Source: Candidatus Avirikenella pullistercoris
GTDB taxonomy: Bacteria; Bacteroidota; Bacteroidia; Bacteroidales; Rikenellaceae
Reading direction: 5' to 3'
DNA length: 54,175 nucleotides
Assembly: GCA_018710935.1 (NCBI GenBank)
Contig: DVIX01000079.1
Coordinates: 1 to 54,175, forward strand
In this document: one piece after another, positions 46,679 to 54,175 of the stretch
How positions within the stretch are numbered: position 1 is the first letter of the stretch
Layout of the letters: every line of letters starts with the position of its first letter
Program-made: the position numbers and the translations under genes
The notes under the pieces: generated by a model
Seen by the model: only the letters and a program-made list of their open reading frames with translations
Databases searched by the model: none
What the model was told of the DNA's origin: nothing

Positions 46679-47437
46679 TTATTTCCGGTAAGTATAAAAA
46701 GCATCGGCCTGTTGAACCGGCATAATTTCCACATCGTTTATATTAACGTGTTCGGGTAAAGTTACGAGCCATTCCACTACCGATGCTATATCTGCTCCGG
46801 TAAGCGGCTTAACCCCTTTATAAACATTGTCGGCGCGTTGCTGATCGCCATGGAACCGGACAACGGAGAATTCCGTTTCGACCATTCCCGGGCGGATTTG
46901 CGATACTTTGATACCCGAACTGAGCATGTCGATACGCATTCCTTTCGACAAAGCATTCATAGCATGTTTGGATGCACAATATACGGTCCCGTTTTCGTAA
47001 ACTTCCGTGCCGGCGATAGAACCCATATTGATAATGTGCCCTTTCCCTTGTTTTATCATTAAAGGAGCTACACATCGGGTCATATACAAAACTCCTTTTA
47101 TATTGGTATCTATCATGCGTTCCCAGTCATCGGTATCGCCGTCCTGTATGTGTTCGAGGCCGGCAGCCAATCCTGCATTGTTGAATAATACCGTTATTTC
47201 GGAAAATTCTTCGGGGATGGACGCTATCGCTTTGCAACACTCCTCTTTTACACGTACGTCGAAACAGAGAGCGAGTACTTTTACGGGATAGGCAGCGCAT
47301 ATTTCTTGTTTTACCTGTTCCAGTTTTTCTGCACGGCGGCCTGTAATGATAATGTTGTAACCTAATTTTGCGAGGGTGTGTGCAGTCGCTTCTCCGATAC
47401 CGGAAGTAGCTCCTGTTATCAATGCGGTTTTATTCAT
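46679..47437 (-). CDS. Short-chain dehydrogenase/reductase (YdfG-like)
   Basis: A 252-residue classical SDR. The NADP-binding motif TGATSGIG is at 8-15 with the following GRRAEK suggesting NADP preference. The NNAG motif is at 86-89 and the catalytic set is S140, Y153 and K157 (YCASK). The closest familiar group is the YdfG-type 3-hydroxy acid / serine dehydrogenase, with the ending TLPEHVNINDVEIMPV. It is a single gene. A -7-like TATTTTTG on the minus strand at 47489-47496 may be its promoter; no -33 was found. Confidence 0.92.
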   Translation of the reverse strand: MNKTALITGATSGIGEATAHTLAKLGYNIIITGRRAEKLEQVKQEICAAYPVKVLALCFDVRVKEECCKAIASIPEEFSEITVLFNNAGLAAGLEHIQDGDTDDWERMIDTNIKGVLYMTRCVAPLMIKQGKGHIINMGSIAGTEVYENGTVYCASKHAMNALSKGMRIDMLSSGIKVSQIRPGMVETEFSVVRFHGDQQRADNVYKGVKPLTGADIASVVEWLVTLPEHVNINDVEIMPVQQADAFYTYRK

Positions 47438-47719
47438 GGCGTTGTAATTTTAATATTTTTATTTTGAAATTTCGATTCCTATATTTTTCAAAAATAGTGA
47501 AAAGTAAATCTATTTGAAAGAAAATTATCTGTCGGAAATTGTCGGTCTGTATTCGATATTGTCCCATACGTCCGAGAAATAGAAATACGGAAAAAACGAG
47601 GTATTCCGGAAAGGAGGATTTTTGTATTGAAAATCCGAAAGATGATGAAATGTTGTCTGAAAATGTATTGTTGAGCGGACAAAAAAACAATAGAATGTTT
47701 AAGTGTTTGATAAATAAAT

Positions 47720-48202
47720 TTATGCAATGATTGTACGGATGACGTAATAGGTCATCATGCCGGAACAGATTAATTTGAGTCCTGTCCCGGCAAGGAAAGC
47801 GGCGAAAGAGCCCATCGCTACTTTGAAAGCCTTTTTGTTGTCATTGCTGTTTTGAGATATCTCGCCCAGAAAGGCTCCGAGGAACGGACCTATGATAATA
47901 CCCCACGGAGGGAAAAAGAACATCCCGAGAATCAGTCCGACGGTTGCCCCTATGGTTGCCTTGCGCGACCCTCCGAAACGTTGCGTCATCCATACCGGAA
48001 GATAGTAGTCGAGCAGAGTGACGACAAGGGTTAAAGCACTCCATAAAATCAGAAATTCAGGAGAATATTGGGCATATCCTGTCCAGTGAATCAGAAAAAT
48101 TCCCAGCAGGTTGGCAGGAGGCCCCGGTAATACCGGAAGAAGGCATCCCAATAAACCTATCAGGCAGCATAATATTGCCGATACGGTTAAGAAAATATCC
48201 AT
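47720..48202 (-). CDS. DUF456-family membrane protein
   Basis: A 160-residue protein with four or five hydrophobic helices, Gly-rich in the middle (GATVGLILGMFFFPPWGIIIGPFLGAFLGE). It matches DUF456, whose members have glycine-zipper-like stretches and unknown function. The start at 48202 leaves the expected PVLPGPPANLLG segment after the first helix. It lies divergent from the LolC/E-like permease gene. A -7-like TATATTTG lies on the minus strand at 48228-48235. Confidence 0.88.
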   Translation of the reverse strand: MDIFLTVSAILCCLIGLLGCLLPVLPGPPANLLGIFLIHWTGYAQYSPEFLILWSALTLVVTLLDYYLPVWMTQRFGGSRKATIGATVGLILGMFFFPPWGIIIGPFLGAFLGEISQNSNDNKKAFKVAMGSFAAFLAGTGLKLICSGMMTYYVIRTIIA

Positions 48203-48342
48203 TGTCCGTTGTGTTATAATCCTGTTTCAAATATATAATGTTTTTTTGATCCGTATATATTTTATGGTATTCGGGAGATGTTCGCAATAGGAAAACTTAA
48301 GTGCTAAAGAAGGATTATCCATGGTTTTGGGGATAAAAAATA

Positions 48343-48350
48343 TATCTTTG
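48343..48350 (+). promoter_or_regulatory. -7-like element directly before the LolC/E-like gene
   Basis: TATCTTTG matches the consensus exactly but ends only five bases before the ATG at 48356, so the transcript would be leaderless or nearly so. The nearest TTTG (48326-48329) is too close (13 bases) for the usual spacing. It may be a chance match. Confidence 0.3.
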
Positions 48351-48355
48351 TATCC

Positions 48356-49600
48356 ATGCCGAAGATAAATACACCATTTTTTATTGCGTCGCGGCTTTCT
48401 GCTGAAAAGTCCACTCCGAAAAACAAAGTGATGGTCAATATTGCGACGTTGAGCGTTACGGTGAGTATTGCCGTGATGATTGTCGCGATTGCCGTTATCG
48501 TAGGCTTTAAGAAAGAGATTGCAGCCAAGGTGGTGGGTTTTTCATCCCATATACAGATTGTGAATTTAGACAATAATAACTCTTATGAAACGGTCCCGGT
48601 TTCGGCAGACCAGCCTTTTTTAGCTCCGCTTCGCGAATTGTCCGGAGTGGTCTCCGTAAATGAATATGCTGTCAAGGCGGGAGTGATGCGCCATAATGAT
48701 GCGATACAGGGGGTCGTACTCAAAGGGGTGAGTAGTGGGTTCGATTGGGCTTTTTTTAAAGAAAATCTTGTGACAGGCAGCGTGCCCCTTATTGTAGATA
48801 GCGTTAAAACCAAAGAGGTTTTGATCTCTTCTTCCTTAGCTTCGTTGATGCAGTTGCAGCCGGGAGATAAATTCGAGATGATGTTTATCGAAGAGCCTCC
48901 CCGCCGCGACCGTTATACCGTAAGCGGAATATACGAAACATCCCTCGCCGAATTCGATAAAATCATGGTGATTGCCGATATAAGGAACATACAACGCCTG
49001 AACAGGTGGGATACTGCTTTCGTTACCGGTTTCGATATTATGATAGAAGATTTCGATGAGTTGGAAAAGGTGAAGGAAGAGGTAGAAAATATCGTTTTTG
49101 AATTGCAGAGTCCGGAACAACCTTTAATGGTAGTGGATGTGAAGGAACGGAATGAAGCGATTTTCGACTGGCTTTCGTTACAGGACTTGAATGTAGTGAT
49201 TATCATTGCGATTATGATATTCGTTTCCGGGTTTAATATGATTGCCATGGTATTGATTCTGTTGATGGAAAAGACTTCGTTGATCGGTATTTTGAAAACG
49301 TTGGGGATGCCGGATTCCCAGCTTCAGAAATTGTTTTTATACAGGGCTTCTTATATCACGATAAAAGGGGTTGTTTTGGGGAATATCGTGGGGATAGGGC
49401 TTTGCCTGCTGCAACATTATACCGGCTTGGTCAAATTGTCCGAAGCGGGCTATTTCCTGACGGAAGTACCGGTTTATATAAATTGGTTCTATATTGTGCT
49501 GCTCGATGTAGGTGCGTTTGCAGCGATTCTGCTGTTGCAGGCACTTCCTACTCTTATTATTGCACGCATATCGGCCGATAAGAATATAAAATACAGTTGA
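48356..49600 (+). CDS. LolC/E-like ABC transporter permease (FtsX family)
   Basis: A 414-residue inner membrane protein with one N-terminal helix (about 27-50), a large periplasmic domain (51-270) and three C-terminal helices (about 275-300, 325-350 and 375-405). This is the layout of LolC/LolE, which pull lipoproteins from the inner membrane for delivery to the outer membrane. The opening NTPFFIASRL and the region after helix 2 (ILLMEKTSLIGILKTLGMPDSQLQKLFLYRA) are typical. No LolD ATPase gene is next to it. The menG gene follows after three bases. Confidence 0.9.
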   Translation: MPKINTPFFIASRLSAEKSTPKNKVMVNIATLSVTVSIAVMIVAIAVIVGFKKEIAAKVVGFSSHIQIVNLDNNNSYETVPVSADQPFLAPLRELSGVVSVNEYAVKAGVMRHNDAIQGVVLKGVSSGFDWAFFKENLVTGSVPLIVDSVKTKEVLISSSLASLMQLQPGDKFEMMFIEEPPRRDRYTVSGIYETSLAEFDKIMVIADIRNIQRLNRWDTAFVTGFDIMIEDFDELEKVKEEVENIVFELQSPEQPLMVVDVKERNEAIFDWLSLQDLNVVIIIAIMIFVSGFNMIAMVLILLMEKTSLIGILKTLGMPDSQLQKLFLYRASYITIKGVVLGNIVGIGLCLLQHYTGLVKLSEAGYFLTEVPVYINWFYIVLLDVGAFAAILLLQALPTLIIARISADKNIKYS

Positions 49601-49603
49601 TTT

Positions 49604-50311
49604 ATGGAAGAGCTGCATAAAGAGAAAGAGACTATCAGCGGAATGTTCGATTCGATTGCCGGTCATTATGATTTTCTGAATCATTTTTTATCGGCTGGTA
49701 TCGACCGGAGTTGGCGGAAGAAATTGGTAGAGAGAAGCTATCGCCTTTCCCCTTCGTCCATTCTGGATGTAGCGACCGGAACGGGAGATTTGGCGATTGC
49801 TCTGGCGAAGAAAAATCGTTCTGCAAAGATATGGGGCGCCGACTTTTCGAAAGAGATGTTGGCTATCGGACGGCAGAAAGTGTCGAAAGCAGGATTGGAA
49901 GGCCGAATCGTTATGGAACAGCAGGATGCGTTGGATATGCCTTATGATGACGGTTCTTTCGATGTCGTTACGGTAGCTTTCGGTGTCCGTAATTTTCAGG
50001 ATTTGGAGAAAGGGTTGAACGAGATGCACCGGGTGCTCCGGAAAGGAGGGACGCTTTATGTGCTGGAACTTTCCATGCCTCGTAATCCGATGATGGCATG
50101 GGCCTATAAGTTTTATTTTACCCGTCTGCTCCCTTTTATCGGCCGGCTCACATCCAAAAGTGAATTCGCCTATTCCTATCTTCCTCGATCCGTAATGCAG
50201 TTTCCTTCCGGGGAGCGTTTCCTTGCCGTTTTGCGTAAAGTAGGGTATGCGGATTGTTCCGCCTCACCCCTTACCGGAGGTATCGCAACATTGTATGAAG
50301 CCCGAAAATAA
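49604..50311 (+). CDS. menG: Demethylmenaquinone methyltransferase
   Basis: A 235-residue SAM-dependent methyltransferase that carries out the last step of menaquinone synthesis. The UbiE/MenG opening MFDSIAGHYDFLNHFLSAGID is at 14-34, followed by the SAM motif LDVATGTGDLAIAL and the signature VAFGVRNFQDLEKGL, and the C-terminal LTGGIATLYEARK. Bacteroidota use menaquinone, so the product of this step should be the electron carrier used by FrdCAB. It is coupled to the permease gene by a three-base gap. Its stop codon abuts that of the convergent M1 aminopeptidase gene. Confidence 0.94.
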   Translation: MEELHKEKETISGMFDSIAGHYDFLNHFLSAGIDRSWRKKLVERSYRLSPSSILDVATGTGDLAIALAKKNRSAKIWGADFSKEMLAIGRQKVSKAGLEGRIVMEQQDALDMPYDDGSFDVVTVAFGVRNFQDLEKGLNEMHRVLRKGGTLYVLELSMPRNPMMAWAYKFYFTRLLPFIGRLTSKSEFAYSYLPRSVMQFPSGERFLAVLRKVGYADCSASPLTGGIATLYEARK

Positions 50312-52870
50312 TTATCGGGAAATCCGGTAAAGGTGGTCGGCTTTCTGGCGTATTTTATTGCCTAACATTAACGGGTAATCGGGATTATCTTTAAAAAATA
50401 GTTCTACGGCCTGTAATGCTTCCGGGGAAGTGTGTCCGGAAAGTAAGGCTCCTGCCCAGTTTCTCGGGAAAAAAATATCGCCTGTTTCCTGGATTTCTTG
50501 CATTTCATCCAATCCAGGGCGGATATATGCCAATGCCTCTTTTTGCCGTAACCGGTGGTTCAGGTAACTCAAAGCCGATATCGCCCATGGTTCCGTCCTA
50601 CGGTTTTCTGCTTGCAATAAGTTGTTGAAAAGGGTGTCTCGAACCGCCTTATCGGGTGATACGGCCTGTGAAATGAAAGCATACTCTTTCTGCCGGTCAG
50701 GATTGGAGATGCGTTTTTTCTGCTTTTCTATGATAACATCGGCTTTATCCGGTATTCTGACGGCTAATTCATAAGAGAGTTTCATCAAATCGGATTCACT
50801 TAGAGGGCAAGCGGTGAATTGTTGCGGATTTTCCCATATTTCGTACATCCGGTTTATCGCTTCCGGAGAGTCGGCTACTCCTATCAGTGTTTTGAATGCC
50901 ATGGTACGGCGGGAATTTTCGATGTCGTTCGTGCTTATCTCCCAAAGCAGGTTTTCCATATCCGTATTGGCTCCTTTTCTTGCAAGAAACAGTTTATAAC
51001 ACTCCTCCGTATATTTCATGGCCTGGGAGAACAGGATAGGATTTTGTTCCTGGGGAAGATAATTCAACATAGCCTGCATAAAAACGGTTCCGGGAATAAG
51101 CCCTTCCAGCAGGTTTTCATGCAGATTAATCAAAATAGCTCCCCGCTCTTCTTCTTGCCGGAAAGAGATAAGGTTGTTCAGGCAATAACGAATAGTAGCG
51201 GAATCCATTTTGAACAGTCCGTAACCGGTTCCTTTCGAATTGGGAATTATTATTTGTGTTCCGGCAGGCAACGGTACGGATGTTTCTTGTTTGTCCAACC
51301 ATATCTCGCCCGGATGCCGTTCCCCGTTTTTGTCGATGGCAGTGAAAGTGATGAACTGAGGCCATAATAACCCGTTCCGGTACGGATCTTCCTGCACAAA
51401 GGTCAAGTGTCCGTTTGTTATGCAGGTCGTAATGGTAGGTCGCCCTTTTTTATTTACCCAGACATCGCTCCAATGGATAATATCGGCGGAAGTTTGTTTG
51501 TCCAATATTTGTATCAGCTCTTCCCAGGTAGCGTTTCCGTATGCGTATTGATTCAGGTATTTTTGGATTCCTTCTCTGAAGGCTTCTTCTCCGATTATCC
51601 GGACAAGCATATCCATCACTACCGGAGATTTGGTATAAACGATATTTCCGTATACCAGCCCGGCATTTTTCAGGTTATCCAATTCCTGTTTTATCGGAGT
51701 CGTCCCGGAAGTCCGTTCTTCTTGGTAGGCCGAAGGAATATTGCTGAACATAAAGGTCAGGGCATGGTTCATATTCGGATACATCGGGGACACGATACGG
51801 GCGGCGAAATAGTTGGCGAATACTTCTTTGGTCCATACGTCATTGAACCATTTCATCGTAACATAATCGCCGAACCACATGTGAGCGGTTTCGTGCGCTA
51901 TCAGGCGGCACCGTTCCATATAGTCGTTGATAGTGGCGTTCTTGTCGAGGAACATACGTTTGTCGGCATAGAGGGTTGCTCCTGTATGTTCCATCCCGCC
52001 GTATTGGAATCCGGGAAGGATAATCAGGTCGTATTTGGCAAAAGGATATGGAATGCCGGTATATTCTTCCAACCAATCCAAGGAGTGGAACACTTCATTC
52101 AATATTTCCGGACATTGTGCTATTTTATAAGGATCGGTCTCCCGGTGATAGAGAGTTATCGAACGTCCGTTCCGTTCTTCGGGAACGGCAGCCAGCTTAC
52201 CTGCTACGAAAGAAAAAAGATAAGTGCTCAACGGTTCTGTCTCTTTGAAAGAGATTTTTTTCCTTGCTCCGTTTCCCAAAATATCTTCGTTTTGTTCGGG
52301 GCTGTTGGCGATTGCTTTCCATGCGGCCGGTATTTCCAAAGTCAGGATAAATTTCGATTTCATATCCGGTTGATCGAAGCAAGGAAACAACGTGCGGGCC
52401 CTGTCCGGAACGAGCAACGTATATAAAAATTCATCCTGGCGGTTCAGGGATTGGTCGGGAGCCGTAAAAGAGATGTCTATGCGGTTTTCTCCTTTCCGTA
52501 GAGATGAAGCCGGAATGACGATATGTTCGTTTTCGAATTTGTATTCGACGGAATTACCGCTGACCGTAACATTCGATATATAGCGTGCTTCCTGTTTGAA
52601 ATCCAGAATTACAGGCGTTTGTCCTTTCAGAGATAAATTTAATTGTAAACTGCCTGTTACGGGGGTTGCCTTATTTTCGGGAATTATGAAATTCAAGCGG
52701 TAAGTTACGTCGGAATAGTTTTGCATCCGGTATGAGGCGAGTTCCTGGCTTACTCCTGCTTCCCGCAGCTCCGTTTTCGGGCGGGATAAAGAGTTGCATG
52801 AAATGAACAACAGGCAGAAACAGAGCCATAATATTTTGTTATGAGAAAACATATGCAGGTTTTTATTCAT
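50312..52870 (-). CDS. M1-family aminopeptidase lipoprotein
   Basis: An 852-residue zinc aminopeptidase of the PepN/M1 family, exported as a lipoprotein (lipobox LFISC, C25; a second Met at 7 is an alternative start). The exopeptidase motif GGMEHTGATLY precedes the zinc site H326-E327-x2-H330 with E349 eighteen residues later (HETAHMWFGDYVTMKWFNDVWTKE region). A helical C-terminal domain fills about 490-852. It probably degrades peptides in the periplasm or at the outer membrane. It is a single gene with no spacing from menG at its 3' end. A TAATTTTG -7-like element is at 52880-52887. Confidence 0.93.
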   Translation of the reverse strand: MNKNLHMFSHNKILWLCFCLLFISCNSLSRPKTELREAGVSQELASYRMQNYSDVTYRLNFIIPENKATPVTGSLQLNLSLKGQTPVILDFKQEARYISNVTVSGNSVEYKFENEHIVIPASSLRKGENRIDISFTAPDQSLNRQDEFLYTLLVPDRARTLFPCFDQPDMKSKFILTLEIPAAWKAIANSPEQNEDILGNGARKKISFKETEPLSTYLFSFVAGKLAAVPEERNGRSITLYHRETDPYKIAQCPEILNEVFHSLDWLEEYTGIPYPFAKYDLIILPGFQYGGMEHTGATLYADKRMFLDKNATINDYMERCRLIAHETAHMWFGDYVTMKWFNDVWTKEVFANYFAARIVSPMYPNMNHALTFMFSNIPSAYQEERTSGTTPIKQELDNLKNAGLVYGNIVYTKSPVVMDMLVRIIGEEAFREGIQKYLNQYAYGNATWEELIQILDKQTSADIIHWSDVWVNKKGRPTITTCITNGHLTFVQEDPYRNGLLWPQFITFTAIDKNGERHPGEIWLDKQETSVPLPAGTQIIIPNSKGTGYGLFKMDSATIRYCLNNLISFRQEEERGAILINLHENLLEGLIPGTVFMQAMLNYLPQEQNPILFSQAMKYTEECYKLFLARKGANTDMENLLWEISTNDIENSRRTMAFKTLIGVADSPEAINRMYEIWENPQQFTACPLSESDLMKLSYELAVRIPDKADVIIEKQKKRISNPDRQKEYAFISQAVSPDKAVRDTLFNNLLQAENRRTEPWAISALSYLNHRLRQKEALAYIRPGLDEMQEIQETGDIFFPRNWAGALLSGHTSPEALQAVELFFKDNPDYPLMLGNKIRQKADHLYRISR

Positions 52871-53032
52871 TATTTTTTACAAAATTAAAAAAAACGGAAA
52901 ACTTATGTATTGTTATTTCTCTGATTATCGGAGAAGTCTTTTTGACAAAATAAAGATAGGAAGGAATATACCGGTCAGGTGTGAAACCGTAAAAAATGAC
53001 GGATGAATCCGGAAAGACGAATGAAAACAATA

Positions 53033-53064
53033 AAAAATCATGCAATCTGCTTTGCATGATTTTT
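53033..53064 (-). terminator. Terminator of def
   Basis: AAAAATCATGCAA (53033-53045) pairs perfectly with 53052-53064, leaving five T at the minus-strand end. It lies 42 bases past the def stop codon. The remainder of 52871-53032 shows nothing else. Confidence 0.75.
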
Positions 53065-53105
53065 CTTTAAATGGTTATGTATTTGAATTTCGTGCTATTG
53101 AGCTG

Positions 53106-53663
53106 TTATTTTACCAATTTACAACGGTAAGAAGCCTTGTAATTGCCTTTGGATAATTTGGTGAGTTTGGATTTGATAAGCGTTTTACGAAGCGGGCTCA
53201 ACCGGTCCACGAACATTTTGCCGTCTAAATGGTCGTATTCGTGTTGTATGATACGGGCGGCCGTACCTTCGTACTCTTCGTCATGCTCCGTAAAATTTTC
53301 GTCCATGTAACGGATTTTTATTTTGGAAGGACGCATCACGTCTTCACGTATGCCCGGAAGGCTAAGGCAACCTTCGTTGAAGGGTACCTCTTCTCCGGAA
53401 CGTTCGTATATACGGGCATTGATGAATATTTTCCTGAAATCTTTCAGTTCCGGTTCATCGTCTTCGGCGAACGGGGAAGCATCGATGACGAACAAGCGTA
53501 TGGATTTGCCTATCTGCGGGGCGGCGAGCCCTACGCCGTCGCTGTCGTACATCGTTTCGAACATATCTTCGCACAACTCTTTCAATCCGGGGTAGTCGGC
53601 AGGAATATCCTCGGCCTCTTTGCGGAGAACGCCTGAACCGTAAATATAAATCGGGTATATCAT
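53106..53663 (-). CDS. def: Peptide deformylase
   Basis: A 185-residue metalloenzyme that removes the formyl group from new proteins. All three motifs are intact: GVGLAAPQIG (43-52), EGCLSLP with C99, and QHEYDHLDG with H141, E142 and H145. The length is typical. A TAATTTTG -7-like element is at 53682-53689, 18 bases before the ATG. The ruvX gene lies just upstream on the same strand; in many Bacteroidota the two are neighbours and probably one unit. Confidence 0.96.
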   Translation of the reverse strand: MIYPIYIYGSGVLRKEAEDIPADYPGLKELCEDMFETMYDSDGVGLAAPQIGKSIRLFVIDASPFAEDDEPELKDFRKIFINARIYERSGEEVPFNEGCLSLPGIREDVMRPSKIKIRYMDENFTEHDEEYEGTAARIIQHEYDHLDGKMFVDRLSPLRKTLIKSKLTKLSKGNYKASYRCKLVK

Positions 53664-53776
53664 GGTTAAAATTTTTTATTGCAAAATTAAAAATATTTCT
53701 GTTCCTGCGGAAACAGCCTGTCGTAGAATTACGGGAAAACCCGGTTGCCTTTATGTCGGGCAAGCGGGAAGTACCG

Positions 53777-54175
53777 TTATCGGTTTCGGCTGTCGAGATA
53801 AGATTGCAGTATTAAGGCTGCGCTTACCTTGTCCACCAATTTTTTGTCGCGGCGGTCGCTTTTCTTTACGCCTCCTGTAATCATCGACTGCAATGCTATC
53901 TTGGATGTAAAACGTTCGTCGTGATAAATTATTTCTTTGTCGGGGAACTCTTTCTTCAACCGTTTTACGAACGGTTCGATATAACGGAAAGATTCCGAAT
54001 ATTCGCCGTTCATCTGAAGCGGGAGCCCGATAACGATTTTATCGACTTCGTTTTGTGCCGTATATTCTTTTAAAAATTGCATCAGAGCGGGAGTGTCGAC
54101 GGTCGTCAAACCTCCCGCGATAATTTGCAGGGGATCCGTAACGGCGATGCCTGTCCTTTTTTTCCCGTAATCGAT
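53777..54175 (-). CDS. ruvX: RuvX/YqgF-family Holliday junction resolvase-like protein, 5' end cut by window
   Basis: The C-terminal 132 residues of an RNase H-fold nuclease thought to process rRNA 5' ends or Holliday junctions. The open frame runs to the window's right edge (reading IDYGKKRTGIAVTD inward from 54175), and this is the family's N-terminal active-site strand, so only a few residues are missing. Further motifs are IVIGLPLQMNGE, YHDERFTSK and DKVSAALILQSYLD. def follows 113 bases downstream on the same strand. Confidence 0.93.
   Translation of the reverse strand: MDYGKKRTGIAVTDPLQIIAGGLTTVDTPALMQFLKEYTAQNEVDKIVIGLPLQMNGEYSESFRYIEPFVKRLKKEFPDKEIIYHDERFTSKIALQSMITGGVKKSDRRDKKLVDKVSAALILQSYLDSRNR

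Noticed and set aside
1-54175. CRISPR array, transposon, prophage, tRNA or rRNA
   Set aside because: No regularly spaced repeats, transposase or integrase genes, tRNA cloverleaf or rRNA stretch was seen on either strand. I could not run a covariance search, which could still find a structured RNA.

Overview
The window is a contiguous piece of a Bacteroidales (Bacteroidota) chromosome. This is supported by several things: a 286-residue primary sigma factor without region 1.1, promoters of the TTTG / TAnnTTTG type, a PorX-type PglZ response regulator, a type-B quinol:fumarate reductase with a single cytochrome b subunit, many lipoproteins with Bacteroidota domain combinations (DUF4595-like, calycin-like plus PCMD, DUF4369/TlpA-like), and a lipoprotein glutaminyl cyclase. 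The genus cannot be fixed from the sequence alone. No rRNA, tRNA, CRISPR array, insertion sequence, prophage or attachment site was seen. Base composition looks even throughout, so this reads as core chromosome.

Layout. 1-8.1 kb: a giant glycogen synthase / alpha-glucan phosphorylase fusion, divergent from an exported alkaline phosphatase, then a lipoprotein and rpoD. 8.1-13.6 kb: an HtrA protease and the frdCAB operon. 13.7-17.1 kb: a NarL-type histidine kinase/regulator pair, divergent from porX. 17.4-21.2 kb: a forward cluster of a small ORF, a DUF3737 beta-helix protein, a MalY/PatB C-S lyase (the three joined by ATGA overlaps) and a MATE exporter. 21.3-26 kb: a membrane protein plus S41 protease, then comF-like and guaA. 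26.2-30.9 kb: outer-membrane barrel, U32 peptidase, polyprenyl synthase, divergent ROK kinase, SLOG protein. 31-40.5 kb: degenerate TlpA-like lipoprotein, M20 hydrolase, and a reverse operon manC - glutaminyl cyclase - metH - metF behind one near-consensus promoter. 40.6-47.5 kb: pentapeptide-repeat protein, large multidomain lipoprotein, acyl-CoA ligase, zinc peptidase, SDR. 47.7-54.2 kb: DUF456 protein, LolC/E-like permease plus menG, M1 aminopeptidase lipoprotein, def, and the 3' part of ruvX running off the window.

How they fit together. FrdCAB uses menaquinol, and MenG carries out the last methylation of menaquinone; the polyprenyl synthase supplies prenyl chains, possibly for the same quinone. 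MetF and MetH form a methyl-transfer pathway to methionine. HtrA, the S41 protease, the M1 aminopeptidase and the glutaminyl cyclase act on envelope proteins. Both clear signal-peptidase-I substrates with AAA cleavage sites here (alkaline phosphatase and the barrel protein) would start with Gln after cleavage, the substrate of the cyclase.

The observations most worth checking are the loss of the CXXC pair in the TlpA-like lipoprotein, a Gly in place of the expected first [2Fe-2S] cysteine of FrdB, the synthase-phosphorylase fusion, the ATGA-linked small ORF/DUF3737/C-S lyase cluster, and a leader before rpoD that could form alternative hairpins. I found no clearly new multi-gene system.
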